Assembly: GCA_000717735.1 (NCBI GenBank)
Contig: JOBE01000033.1
Span: 1-64,000 of the forward strand
DNA: 64,000 bases
DNA from: Streptomyces griseoluteus
GTDB taxonomy: Bacteria > Actinomycetota > Actinomycetes > Streptomycetales > Streptomycetaceae
Direction: 5' to 3'
A program made the translations under genes and the position numbers. Every line of letters starts with the position of its first letter. Position 1 is the stretch's first letter. Below are positions 34,890 to 43,357 of the stretch, piece by piece. The notes under the pieces are model-generated. The model had not been told where the DNA came from. It searched no databases and saw only the letters and a program-made list of their open reading frames with translations.

Positions 34890-35558
34890 GTGGCGAGAGT
34901 GCGGTTGAGCGTGGCCGAGCGGCGGGAGGAACTGCTGCGGGCCGCCGTCGAGCAGATCGAGGCGCGCGGTGTGGCGGCCGTCCGGATCTCCGATGTGGCC
35001 GCCGCCCTCGGGGTGAGCAACGCCCTGGTGCTCTACCACTTCTCCTCCAAGGAACAGCTGGTCGCCGCTGCCTTCGCGCACGCCGCCGAGGCCGATCTCG
35101 GCCGGCTGCGACGGATCCTCGGGCGCCGCTCCACGTCGGTGCGACGGCTGCGCGCGGCGGTGCGCTGGTACGCGCCTACCGGCCGGGCCAAGGGCTGGCG
35201 CCTGTGGATCGAGGGCTGGGCGGCCTCCCTGCGCGACCCCGAACTGCGCCGGGTCGCCGCTGCCCTCGACCAGGAGTGGAAGACCGCGCTGGCCCGGGTG
35301 ATCGCGGAGGGGGCCGCCGGCGGCGAGTTCCACTGCGCGGACCCGGCCGGGGCGGCCTGGCGCCTCACCGCCTTCCTCGACGGCCTCGCGGTCCAGACGA
35401 CCGCCTACGCCGGATCCCTCTCCCGCACCGCGATGCTGCGATGGGCGGACGCCGCCCTCGTACGGGAGCTGAACCTGCCGAATGAAACCGGGGACGGAGA
35501 CGAGGACGACGGCGAGGACGGCCACGGGGGCGAGGGCCGGGAGCCGGGTCAGGGCTGA
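34890..35558 (+). CDS. TetR/AcrR-family transcriptional regulator
   Basis: A 222-aa regulator with an N-terminal TetR helix-turn-helix (ERREELLRAAVEQI, ISDVAAALGVSNALVLYHFSSKEQL) and a C-terminal ligand domain (WRLWIEGWAASLRDPELR). The tail is acidic and Gly-rich (GDGDEDDGEDGHGG). Start taken as GTG 34890. Its target may be the palindrome at 33586-33605 upstream of the preceding gene (inference). Confidence 0.88.
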   Translation: MARVRLSVAERREELLRAAVEQIEARGVAAVRISDVAAALGVSNALVLYHFSSKEQLVAAAFAHAAEADLGRLRRILGRRSTSVRRLRAAVRWYAPTGRAKGWRLWIEGWAASLRDPELRRVAAALDQEWKTALARVIAEGAAGGEFHCADPAGAAWRLTAFLDGLAVQTTAYAGSLSRTAMLRWADAALVRELNLPNETGDGDEDDGEDGHGGEGREPGQG

Positions 35559-35600
35559 CCCCGCCCGCCGGTCGGAGCGGTACCGGCCTGAGCGGCCCGG

Positions 35601-36371
35601 TCAGAGCAGTTCGAAGACCGCCGACACCGTGACCTGCTCCTCGATCTCGCCCGGAGCCAGCGGGACGCTCGCCTCGTCGGCGGAGACGCCCGGGGCGGCA
35701 CCGGGGCCGGGGCGCACGGACTCACCCTCGCTGAGCGAGACGAGCCGGCCCAGACGGTGGCCGCTGAGCCGGGCGTGCTGTGCCGCCTTGTCGTACGCGT
35801 CCCGGTAGGCGGCCTCCCGGGCCTTCACCCGCAGGGCCGACGGGTCGGCGACGTCGAAGACGACGCCGTTGATCCGGCCCGCGTCCCCCGTGGCGTCGTT
35901 GACGGCACCGATCACCTGCCCGGTCGTGTCGATGTCCCTGACCTTGACCGAGAAGGACTGCCCGGCCTGATATCCGGTCACCTTGCTCTCGCCCTGGGCG
36001 TTCTGCGTGTAGACCGGCGACAGCGAGAGGCTGTCGGTACGGATGTCGCGTCCGGCGATGCCCTGCTTGCCGAGGATCCCGAGGAGGGCCTCGGCGGCGG
36101 TGTTCTGCGCGGCCATCGCCTCCTTGGCGGTCTTGCGGGTGACCTCGACCCCGACGGAGAGGATCGCGAGATCGGGCGCGGCGGCGGCCCGGCCGTTGCC
36201 GCTGACGGTGACCGTCGCGGGCGCCTCCGTCCGGACGGCACCGCGCAGGGCCACCCGCTCGGGCGCGGCGGCCAGGGCGGGGGCCGCGGTGCCGGCGAGG
36301 AGGCCGCCGAGCAGGGCGGTGGCGGCGAGCAGACGGGCGGTGCGGGCGGCGCTGGGCCGGCGGATCGTCAC
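35601..36371 (-). CDS. secreted SIMPL-domain protein (DUF541)
   Basis: A 256-aa protein with a Sec signal peptide (LLAATALLGGLLAGTAAPALA, cleavage near residue 36) and a SIMPL/DUF541 domain (ATVTVSGNGRAAAAPDLAILSVGV, GRDIRTDSLSLSPVY, VKAREAAYRDAYDKA). Periplasm- or wall-facing; the family is linked to oxidative-stress tolerance but the mechanism is unknown. GTG 36371 puts the signal peptide at the N-terminus. No terminator is clear between it and the TetR gene it converges on. Confidence 0.88.
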   Translation of the reverse strand: MTIRRPSAARTARLLAATALLGGLLAGTAAPALAAAPERVALRGAVRTEAPATVTVSGNGRAAAAPDLAILSVGVEVTRKTAKEAMAAQNTAAEALLGILGKQGIAGRDIRTDSLSLSPVYTQNAQGESKVTGYQAGQSFSVKVRDIDTTGQVIGAVNDATGDAGRINGVVFDVADPSALRVKAREAAYRDAYDKAAQHARLSGHRLGRLVSLSEGESVRPGPGAAPGVSADEASVPLAPGEIEEQVTVSAVFELL

Positions 36372-36534
36372 AGGCGGTCCCTTCGGTGCTGGGTGCCGGG
36401 GCTCCGGCGGGCACATCCCAGCACCCGTCGCCGCCGCCTCCCGTACGCCACTCCTGACCGGCGGCTCCCTTCACCTCTCCGTACCATCCCGGGCGCCGTC
36501 GAGGACCCGGGCCAAGCCCTCACGCGCCGGACGC

Positions 36535-37614
36535 TCAGGTCTGGACGAGTGGTTCGTACGCGTCGGCGTGCAGCCCGAAGGTCCAGGCGACGCCCTCCCG
36601 TGCGGTCCGGGTCCCCGGAGGCACCCGGAGCCAGTACGTGCGGTGGGTGCCGTCCGGCTCGGGCGTGGAGTTGACGACCTCGACCATCACCACGTCCTCG
36701 TCGTCGGCCAGCTCGATGCGCCAGAGCACTCCCGTCCCGTCACGGTGCTCGTGCCGGGCTCCCGAGGCGGCGAGATAGCGCTCGTAGCCGTAGTACTCCA
36801 GCATCACGCGCCGCAGTTCGGCGTTCTCCTCGTCCCTGATCCGCTCCGGGGTGAGGCCTGCGAGACCGGCGAGGAACGTGGCGGGCACGGGCATGCCCCG
36901 CCAGGCGTGCAGGGCGAATCCGTCGGCGAAGGCGAGCGCGGGGCCGTCGCCCCGGTCGAGCCGCCCCGCCTCGTCCCGGTGGAGTTCGACCGGCCGCTCG
37001 CAGACCACCGCGACGTTCTCGTACGGCCACCACCAGCCGGCGTGTTCGGCCACGGCGGCGAGGCCGGCCAGCCGGTCGCCGTGGCCGTCGAAGGCGGCCA
37101 GCCAGGCGGCGTCGTGCTGGCCGAGCACCGCGTCGAGCAGCACGAGCCGGACGGCGGTCGCCTCGGGACCCGCTCCGTCCCCCGTCCCCGTGACGGCCTC
37201 GGTCACCCCGGCCCGTATCCGGTCGGCGAGGCTCCGGGTGAGGTCCCAGAGGTGGGCCCCCGTCGACTGCCAGTGGGCCGCCCAGCCCGCGGGGCCGAGG
37301 GCGTCGTGGAGGCGACGGCGCTCGTCTGCCCACGGCCGGGTGCGCACCGCGTCCCGTACCGAACGCCCCTGGTCCGTCAGGCCCCGTACGAGCGTGACGG
37401 CCGAGAGCGGCGAGTCGGTCCAGAGCACGCGCCCGGGTTCGGCGAGTCCCGCCTCGCGGTAGGCGAGCCGGACGCCCTCCTCGGCAGCGGTACGGTCGGC
37501 GGGCCCGGTGGCCGCGGCGACGGACCGCCACTTCTCCTGCGCGGTGCTCTGTTTCATGACCCGACCCGTATCGGCCCGGCCCCTGTCTGCGTGCTTCGTG
37601 TCGGCGTGGTTCAT
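36535..37614 (-). CDS. DUF6745-like hypothetical protein beside the STM401x cluster
   Basis: A 359-aa soluble protein, rich in Trp and acidic residues (WWWPYENVAVVCERP, GFALHAWRGMPVP, MLEYYGYERYLA, YWLRVPPGTRTAREGVAW). It resembles the DUF6745 proteins that in Streptomyces accompany repeat proteins; no catalytic motif is seen. ATG 37614 has GGGGGA six bases upstream. It follows the 108-aa gene by 25 bp and both diverge from the STM4015 gene, so they may belong to that system. Confidence 0.75.
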   Translation of the reverse strand: MNHADTKHADRGRADTGRVMKQSTAQEKWRSVAAATGPADRTAAEEGVRLAYREAGLAEPGRVLWTDSPLSAVTLVRGLTDQGRSVRDAVRTRPWADERRRLHDALGPAGWAAHWQSTGAHLWDLTRSLADRIRAGVTEAVTGTGDGAGPEATAVRLVLLDAVLGQHDAAWLAAFDGHGDRLAGLAAVAEHAGWWWPYENVAVVCERPVELHRDEAGRLDRGDGPALAFADGFALHAWRGMPVPATFLAGLAGLTPERIRDEENAELRRVMLEYYGYERYLAASGARHEHRDGTGVLWRIELADDEDVVMVEVVNSTPEPDGTHRTYWLRVPPGTRTAREGVAWTFGLHADAYEPLVQT

Positions 37615-37639
37615 CCGTTGTCCCCCAGGTCTCTCTCGG

Positions 37640-37966
37640 TCAGTCCGCGACGATCCGGTACGCGCCCGGCAGGTACTCCCGCTGGCGCACCACCCGGTAC
37701 CAGCCCTTGGGCAGCGGTATCGGGGCGTGCTCCTCGTGCACCACCCGGCCGCCCTCGGGGAGTTCGAGCAGGAACGGGCCGAAGGGCCCCGGTTCCCGCA
37801 CGAGCCGGCCGGGCCCGGGGATCGCGTGGGCGTGCCCGGTGACCTCGCCGAGGGCGAGGACCAGGCGCCCCCTGGCGTCCCTCGGCTCCCCCGCCGCCGT
37901 CTTCGCCCGCGCCGGAACGGCCGTCTCCTCGACGGGCGCGATCAGCACGTCTCCCTGCCGGTACAT
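37640..37966 (-). CDS. small hypothetical protein divergent from the STM4015 gene
   Basis: A 108-aa beta-rich protein (MYRQGDVLIAPVEE, VLALGEVTGHAHAI, PKGWYRVVRQREYLPG) that looks like a small barrel or head-fold protein of a type found near DUF6745 genes. ATG 37966 follows AAGGGGAGAG. No enzyme motif. It shares the 178-bp divergent promoter region (37967-38143) with the STM4015 gene. Confidence 0.7.
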   Translation of the reverse strand: MYRQGDVLIAPVEETAVPARAKTAAGEPRDARGRLVLALGEVTGHAHAIPGPGRLVREPGPFGPFLLELPEGGRVVHEEHAPIPLPKGWYRVVRQREYLPGAYRIVAD

Positions 37967-38143
37967 GGCTCTCCCCTTCCCGTTCGGCGCGGTACGGCCG
38001 AACGGGAACGACGCTAGGGGGCGGGTCTGACAACCGGCCGCCGGCACCTCGGGGACCGACCCGGCGCGGAGCGTTGTCGGTGCCGCTTGGTAGAACTCTT
38101 GGCATCAGCCGATCAACGCCGTCCGTCGTCCGGGAGCACAGTC

Positions 38144-39100
38144 ATGACCGTTGGCCACCACATGCGGGAATTCCACGACCTGCCCGTGTTCGAATTCCCG
38201 GCCGAGGACGCCCGCGTCGAGCTGCCCGACGCGGCGGCCGTCGCCTGGCGGCTCTCCGCGCCGACGTACTCCGAGCCCGAGGACGAGCTGTGGGAGCCGC
38301 TCTTCGAGCGGTTCCTGAAGACGGTCGACACGGGGCGGGTGCGCGCGGTGGTCGTCGGCGGCTGGGACGAGGCGTACGAGAACTCGTCGGCCGACATCGT
38401 GACGGCGCTCATCGGCGCCAACAACCGGCTCACCGGCCTGGAGGCGGTCTTCCTCGGGGACATGGACTCCGAGGACTGCGAGATCTCCTGGATCATCCAG
38501 TCCGATGTGACGCCGCTGCTGGCCGCCTACCCGGCGCTGCGGGAGTTCGGGGTGCGCGGAGGCTCGGAGCTCGCCTTCCCCTCCATCCGGCACACGGGCC
38601 TCGAGACCCTGGTCGTGGAGACGGGCGGTCTCGGTGCCGACGTCGTACGCGGGATCGCGGGCAGTGACCTGCCCGCCCTCGAGAACCTGGAACTCTGGCT
38701 CGGTACCGACACCTACGGCGCGGACAGCACGCCGGAGGACCTGGCTCCCCTGCTCTCCGGGTCGTCCTTCCCCGCCCTGCGCAGCCTCGGTCTGTGCAAC
38801 AGCGTGATCCAGGACGAGATCGCCGCCGCCGTGGCGAGCGCCCCCGTCGTCGCCCGGATCGAGCGGCTGAACCTGTCGATGGGCGTGCTCACCGACGAGG
38901 GGGCCGCCGCCCTGCTCGACGGTCAGCCGCTGACGCATCTCGCCCACCTCGACCTCTCCCACCACTTCCTGTCGGAGGCCATGCGGGAGCGGGTCCTCGC
39001 CGCGCTCGCCCCGCACGGTGTGACCGTCGTCCTCGACGACGCGCTGGAGCCGGAGGAGTACAACGGCGTGGTCTACCGGTTCGTCGCGGTCGCCGAATGA
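38144..39100 (+). CDS. STM4015-family leucine-rich-repeat-like protein
   Basis: A 318-aa protein. After a preface with FEFPAEDARVELPD, repeats with the leucine spacing of LRR folds appear (LTGLEAVFLGDMDSED, ALREFGVRGGSELAF, GLETLVVETGGL, ALENLELWLGTD, ALRSLGLCNSVIQDE, HLAHLDLSHHFL). No signal peptide. First of five genes joined mostly by 4-bp overlaps. In the Salmonella-type STM4011-STM4015 cluster this is the non-enzymatic member, so it may be substrate, scaffold or target recogniser. ATG 38144 has GGGAG eight bases upstream. Confidence 0.85.
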   Translation: MTVGHHMREFHDLPVFEFPAEDARVELPDAAAVAWRLSAPTYSEPEDELWEPLFERFLKTVDTGRVRAVVVGGWDEAYENSSADIVTALIGANNRLTGLEAVFLGDMDSEDCEISWIIQSDVTPLLAAYPALREFGVRGGSELAFPSIRHTGLETLVVETGGLGADVVRGIAGSDLPALENLELWLGTDTYGADSTPEDLAPLLSGSSFPALRSLGLCNSVIQDEIAAAVASAPVVARIERLNLSMGVLTDEGAAALLDGQPLTHLAHLDLSHHFLSEAMRERVLAALAPHGVTVVLDDALEPEEYNGVVYRFVAVAE

Positions 39101-40260
39101 CACCCGCCCCGCGTCTCGTGGTCGTCGGCGATCCGGCGGGCCGCCGCGTCGCGTTCTTCCAGGACGCGCTGCGGACCGCCGGGCTGCCCGGGGCGCGGGT
39201 GGTGTCCTGGCCCGAGGTGCTGCGCGGCAGCGCGCGGTTCGCGTCGGGCGAGACCGTACGGATCGACTCGCCCGGCGAGGACGCCGAGGCGGACCGGCTG
39301 CTGCGGGACGTCGACGATCCCGCCCGGGTCGAGGGAACGGGCCTCTGGTACGAGCGGTTCACCGAAGCCGTGGCGGGTCTCGCCCGGTCCGTGACCGAGG
39401 CCGGGGCCGCACTCGTCGACGACCCGGCCGAGCTTGCGGCCCTGTTCGACAAGCGGCTGAGCCACGGCCTGCTGCACGCGGCCGGGGTGCCGGTGCCCCA
39501 GTCGCCGACCTCCGGGCCGGCCGCCCCGGTGGTGCGCGGCTGGGAGCACCTCGGGGCGCTGATGGCCGAGGCCGGCATGCGCCGGGTCTTCGTGAAGCCG
39601 GCGCACGGCTCCTCCGCCTCCGGGGTGCTCGCGCTGGAGACCAACGGCGCGGGCCGGGTGCAGACCACCACGTCGGTGGAGCGCGGGCCCGACGGGCGCC
39701 TCTTCAACTCCTTGCGGGTGCGGCGCTACACGAGCGAGCGGGAGGTCGCCGCAGTTGTGGACGCCCTCGCCCCTGACGGCCTGCACGTCGAGCGCTGGCT
39801 GCCCAAGGCCACGCAGGACGGCAGGGCCGCCGACCTGAGGGTGGTGGTGATCGACGGCCGGGCCACCCACGCCGTGCTCCGCACCAGCCGCTCCCCCATG
39901 ACCAATCTCCATCTGGGCGGCGCCCGGGGCGATCTGGACGCGGCCCGCGCCGCGATCGCCGCGTCCGGCGGGCGGTGGAAGGACGCGCTCGACGTGTGCG
40001 AGCGGGCCGCCGCCGTCTTCCCCGGCACCCGCTGCGTGGGAGTCGACCTGCTGCCGACCGCGGGCTGGCGCCGCTTCGCGGTCGGCGAGGTCAACGCCTT
40101 CGGCGATCTGCTGCCCGGCCTCATGGGCCTGCCGGGGAGCGGTGCGGAGGGCCTCGACACGTACGGGGCCCAGGTCGCCGCGCAGTTCACCCGGACCGGC
40201 CGCACCGACACCCGCCCCACTCACGCGATCCCCCGCACCACAGGAACGAGCACCACGTGA
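39097..40260 (+). CDS. STM4014-family protein, ATP-grasp-like ligase
   Basis: A 387-aa protein. The N-terminus is a Rossmann-like strand (RLVVVGDPAGRRVAFFQDAL). The centre carries ATP-grasp-type features: FDKRLSHGLLHAAGVPVP, RVFVKPAHGSSASGVLAL (the lysine and small-residue loop), DLRVVVIDG, and GVDLLP..AVGEVNAFGD (metal-binding end). RimK-like ATP-dependent amide formation is the best guess. ATG overlaps the STM4015 stop (ATGA), and the stop overlaps the next GTG. Confidence 0.85.
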   Translation: MTPAPRLVVVGDPAGRRVAFFQDALRTAGLPGARVVSWPEVLRGSARFASGETVRIDSPGEDAEADRLLRDVDDPARVEGTGLWYERFTEAVAGLARSVTEAGAALVDDPAELAALFDKRLSHGLLHAAGVPVPQSPTSGPAAPVVRGWEHLGALMAEAGMRRVFVKPAHGSSASGVLALETNGAGRVQTTTSVERGPDGRLFNSLRVRRYTSEREVAAVVDALAPDGLHVERWLPKATQDGRAADLRVVVIDGRATHAVLRTSRSPMTNLHLGGARGDLDAARAAIAASGGRWKDALDVCERAAAVFPGTRCVGVDLLPTAGWRRFAVGEVNAFGDLLPGLMGLPGSGAEGLDTYGAQVAAQFTRTGRTDTRPTHAIPRTTGTSTT

Positions 40261-41093
40261 ACCAGCCCGACATGAACGCGATCGTCGGCAGCCACGACCT
40301 GCTCCTGGTCACGCTCGACACGCTGCGGTACGACGTGGCGGTGGAGCTCGCCGCCGCCGGCCGCATCCCGAACCTGGCGCGGCATCTGCCCGGCGGTGTC
40401 TGGGAGCGGCGCCACGCGCCCGGGAGCTTCACGTACGCCTCGCACCAGGCGATGTTCGCGGGTTTCCTGCCGACCCCGGACGCCCCGGGGCCGCACCCGC
40501 GCCTGTTCGCGGCCCGTTTCGCGGGCAGCGAGTCGACCGCGGACGGCACCTTCGTCCATGACACCCCCGACCTGGTGTCCGCCCTCGCCGGCGAGGGCTA
40601 TCGCACGGTCTGCGTCGGCGGGGTCGGCTTCTTCAACCGGCAGCCTCCCCTCGGCACCGTGCTCCCCGGCCTGTTCCAGGAGAGCCACTGGGAGCCCGCC
40701 TTCGGCGTCGCCTCCCCGACCTCCTTCGAGTCCCAGGTCGCTCGCGCCGAGGAGGTCGTCGCCGGGCTCCCCCGCGAGCGGCGGCTCTTCCTCTTCGTCA
40801 ACGTGTCGGCGCTGCACCAGCCCAACTGGTTCCATCTACCGGGGGCCACCCGCGAGACGGGGGACTCCCGGGCCACCCACGCGGCGGCCCTGGAGTACGT
40901 CGACCGGCACATCGGGCGGCTCTTCGCCGCGATGAGCAGCCGCCGCCCGTGCTTCGCGATCGTCTGTTCGGACCATGGCACGGCGTACGGGGAGGACGGC
41001 CACACCGGGCACCGGCTCGGCCACGAGGTCGTGTGGACCGTCCCGTACGCGCAGTTCGTCCTCGCGGGCGCGGAGCGGGAGACCGTGGCATGA
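40257..41093 (+). CDS. STM4013-family hydrolase (alkaline phosphatase / sulfatase fold)
   Basis: A 278-aa member of the alkaline-phosphatase superfamily. Metal-binding Asp in LLVTLDTLRYD near residue 21, a nucleophile-region FTYASHQAMFAG, and the C-terminal metal site SDHGTAYGEDGHTGHRLGH near 240. Phosphate or sulfate ester hydrolysis is expected. GTG overlaps the STM4014 stop; its own stop overlaps the next ATG. Confidence 0.88.
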   Translation: MNQPDMNAIVGSHDLLLVTLDTLRYDVAVELAAAGRIPNLARHLPGGVWERRHAPGSFTYASHQAMFAGFLPTPDAPGPHPRLFAARFAGSESTADGTFVHDTPDLVSALAGEGYRTVCVGGVGFFNRQPPLGTVLPGLFQESHWEPAFGVASPTSFESQVARAEEVVAGLPRERRLFLFVNVSALHQPNWFHLPGATRETGDSRATHAAALEYVDRHIGRLFAAMSSRRPCFAIVCSDHGTAYGEDGHTGHRLGHEVVWTVPYAQFVLAGAERETVA

Positions 41094-42436
41094 GCGACGG
41101 CACGCCCCGCCCGTACCGCAGTTACGTCTACGCGTACCCGCACAAGACGGCGTACCGGCCGCTCCCCGACCCGGCGCCGACGCTGGCCGGACTCTGGCGG
41201 AACGAGCCGAAGGACGCGCTCTCCCTCTACGCGCACATACCGTTCTGCGAGGTCCGCTGCGGCTTCTGCAACCTCTTCACCCGGATCGGCGCCCCCGACG
41301 AGCTGACCACCCGTTACCTCGACGCCCTCGACCGCCAGGCCACGGCCGTCCGCGAGGCCCTGGGGGACGAGGAGCCCGTGCGGTTCGCGACGGCCGCGTT
41401 CGGCGGTGGCACGCCGACGTTCCTCTCCGCGGACGAACTGGAGCGGCTCTGCGACATCGCCGAGAAGCGGATGGGCGTGGATCTGCGGGCGGTGCCGCTC
41501 TCCGTGGAGACCTCGCCGGCGACGGCGACCGCCGACCGGCTCACGCTCCTCGCCGAGCGGGGCGCGACCCGGCTGAGCATCGGCGTACAGAGCTTCGTGG
41601 AGGCCGAGGCGCGGGCGGCCGTCCGGCCGCAGCGCCGTGCGGACGTCGAGGCCGCGCTCGGCCGGATCCGGGACACGGGCGTCCCCGTGCTCAACATCGA
41701 CCTGATCTACGGGATCGACGGCCAGACCGAGGACTCCTGGCGCTCCTCGCTCGACGCGGCCCTGGCCTGGCGCCCGGAGGAGCTATACCTCTACCCGCTG
41801 TACGTCCGCCCGCTCACCGGTCTCGGCCGGATCTCCCCCGCCGAGCGGCGGCGGGCCGACCGGGAGTGGGACGAGCTGCGGCTGCGCCTGTACCGGTACG
41901 GCCGGGATCACCTTCTCGGACAGGGCTACGAGCAGGTGTCGATGCGGATGTTCCGGCGGGCGGACTCCGTCCCGCTGGGCCCCGACGACCACGCCTGCCA
42001 GACGGACGGGATGATCGGCCTGGGCTGCGGGGCCCGCTCGTACACCTCGGCCCTCCACTACTCCTTCGACTACGCGGTCGACATGCGGGAGATCCGCTCC
42101 ATCATTGACACGTACACGGAGACCGAGGACTTCTCACGCGCCGAGGTGGGCCGCGCGGTGGACGAGGAGGAGGCCCGGCGCCGCCATCTGCTCCAGTCGC
42201 TCCTCCAGGCCGACGGCCTGCCGCTCACCGGGTACGAGGAGCGGTTCGGTTCCTCGCCGTTCGCGGACTTCTCCGAGGAACTGGGCCGGTTCGAGGCCCT
42301 CGGCTGGCTGGACGGGGATGCCCCGGCCGGGCTCCTGAGGCTGTCGCCGGAGGGGCTCGCCCACTCGGACGGCCTCGGCCCCGAGCTGTTCTCCCCCTCG
42401 GTGCGGGCCGCGATGGCCGCGTACGAGCCGAAGTAG
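41090..42436 (+). CDS. STM4012-family radical SAM enzyme (HemN-like)
   Basis: A 448-aa HemN/HemW-like radical SAM enzyme. The 4Fe-4S cluster motif is Cys53-x3-Cys57-x2-Cys60 within HIPFCEVRCGFCN. Other family points: FGGGTPTFLSADEL, RLSIGVQSF, LIYGIDGQTEDSW, YPLYVRPLTGLG and a C-terminal HemN-like domain. It is unlikely to be heme biosynthetic HemN because of its context. ATG overlaps the STM4013 stop (ATGA). Confidence 0.92.
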   Translation: MSDGTPRPYRSYVYAYPHKTAYRPLPDPAPTLAGLWRNEPKDALSLYAHIPFCEVRCGFCNLFTRIGAPDELTTRYLDALDRQATAVREALGDEEPVRFATAAFGGGTPTFLSADELERLCDIAEKRMGVDLRAVPLSVETSPATATADRLTLLAERGATRLSIGVQSFVEAEARAAVRPQRRADVEAALGRIRDTGVPVLNIDLIYGIDGQTEDSWRSSLDAALAWRPEELYLYPLYVRPLTGLGRISPAERRRADREWDELRLRLYRYGRDHLLGQGYEQVSMRMFRRADSVPLGPDDHACQTDGMIGLGCGARSYTSALHYSFDYAVDMREIRSIIDTYTETEDFSRAEVGRAVDEEEARRRHLLQSLLQADGLPLTGYEERFGSSPFADFSEELGRFEALGWLDGDAPAGLLRLSPEGLAHSDGLGPELFSPSVRAAMAAYEPK

Positions 42437-42445
42437 GGGGAAGCC

Positions 42446-43357
42446 ATGGACCTGACACGGGGCATGGACCTGACACGGGGCATGAACCTGACACTGCTCT
42501 ACCGGGGGCCGCTCTCCTCCTGCGACTTCGACTGCCCGTACTGCCCCTTCGCCAAGCGCCGGGACAGCCGTGAGCAGCTGCGCGCGGACCGGGCGGCGCT
42601 CGAACGGTTCACCGGGTGGGCCGCCGGGCAGAGCGGGGACCGGCTGCGGATCCTCTTCACCCCGTGGGGCGAGGGCCTGGTCCGCTCCTGGTACCGGCGC
42701 GCCCTGGTCGAGCTCTCCCGGCTGCCGCACGTCGAGCGGGTGGCGATCCAGACCAATCTGAGCTGCCGGACCGACTGGCTGGCGGAGGCGGATCCGGAGC
42801 GTGTGGCGCTCTGGTGCACGTACCACCCCGGGCAGACTCCGTACGAGCGCTTCCTCGCCAAGTGCGGGGAGCTGACGGAGCGGGGCGTCCGGTTCAGTGT
42901 CGGTGTGGTCGGTCTGCCCGAGCACGCGGAGCACGCCCGCCGGCTGCGGGCCGCGCTGCCGGCGCACGTCTACCTGTGGGTGAACGCGGCCGACGGGCAC
43001 ACGTACACCGACGCGGAGGCCGAGGAGTGGACGGGGATCGACCCGCTCTTCCCGTACAGCCGCCACCCGCACCGCTCGGCGGGGCTGCCCTGCCGGACCG
43101 GGGAGTCGGTGATCTCGGTGGACGGCGAGGGGACGGTGCGGCGCTGCCACTTCGTCAAGGCCGAGCTGGGGAACCTGTACGACGGTTCGTACCGCGCCGC
43201 CCTGCGTCCCCGCGCCTGCCCCCTCGCCCTCTGCGACTGCCACATCGGCTACGTCCATCTGGAGACGCTTCCGCTGTACGACGTGTTCGCCGGCGGGGTC
43301 CTGGAGCGGATCCCGGCCGGCGGTACGTCCGTGCCCGGGCAGCTCAGAGGGGCATGA
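42446..43357 (+). CDS. STM4011-family radical SAM enzyme
   Basis: A 303-aa radical SAM enzyme. Cluster motif Cys26-x3-Cys30-x2-Cys33 in SSCDFDCPYC. The C-terminal half holds further cysteines (CRTGESV, VRRCHF, RACPLALCDCHIGY) suited to an auxiliary SPASM-like iron-sulfur cluster, as in peptide-modifying enzymes. The start region repeats an 18-bp unit containing the ATG, giving three possible start codons (42446, 42464, 42482). The 3' end overlaps the convergent SGNH gene by 14 bp. Confidence 0.92.
   Translation: MDLTRGMDLTRGMNLTLLYRGPLSSCDFDCPYCPFAKRRDSREQLRADRAALERFTGWAAGQSGDRLRILFTPWGEGLVRSWYRRALVELSRLPHVERVAIQTNLSCRTDWLAEADPERVALWCTYHPGQTPYERFLAKCGELTERGVRFSVGVVGLPEHAEHARRLRAALPAHVYLWVNAADGHTYTDAEAEEWTGIDPLFPYSRHPHRSAGLPCRTGESVISVDGEGTVRRCHFVKAELGNLYDGSYRAALRPRACPLALCDCHIGYVHLETLPLYDVFAGGVLERIPAGGTSVPGQLRGA

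Noticed and set aside
41090..42436. Assignment of the HemN-like enzyme to heme biosynthesis
   Set aside because: Its neighbours are the STM4011/4013/4014/4015 genes, with no tetrapyrrole genes nearby; the HemN fold is shared by many non-heme enzymes.
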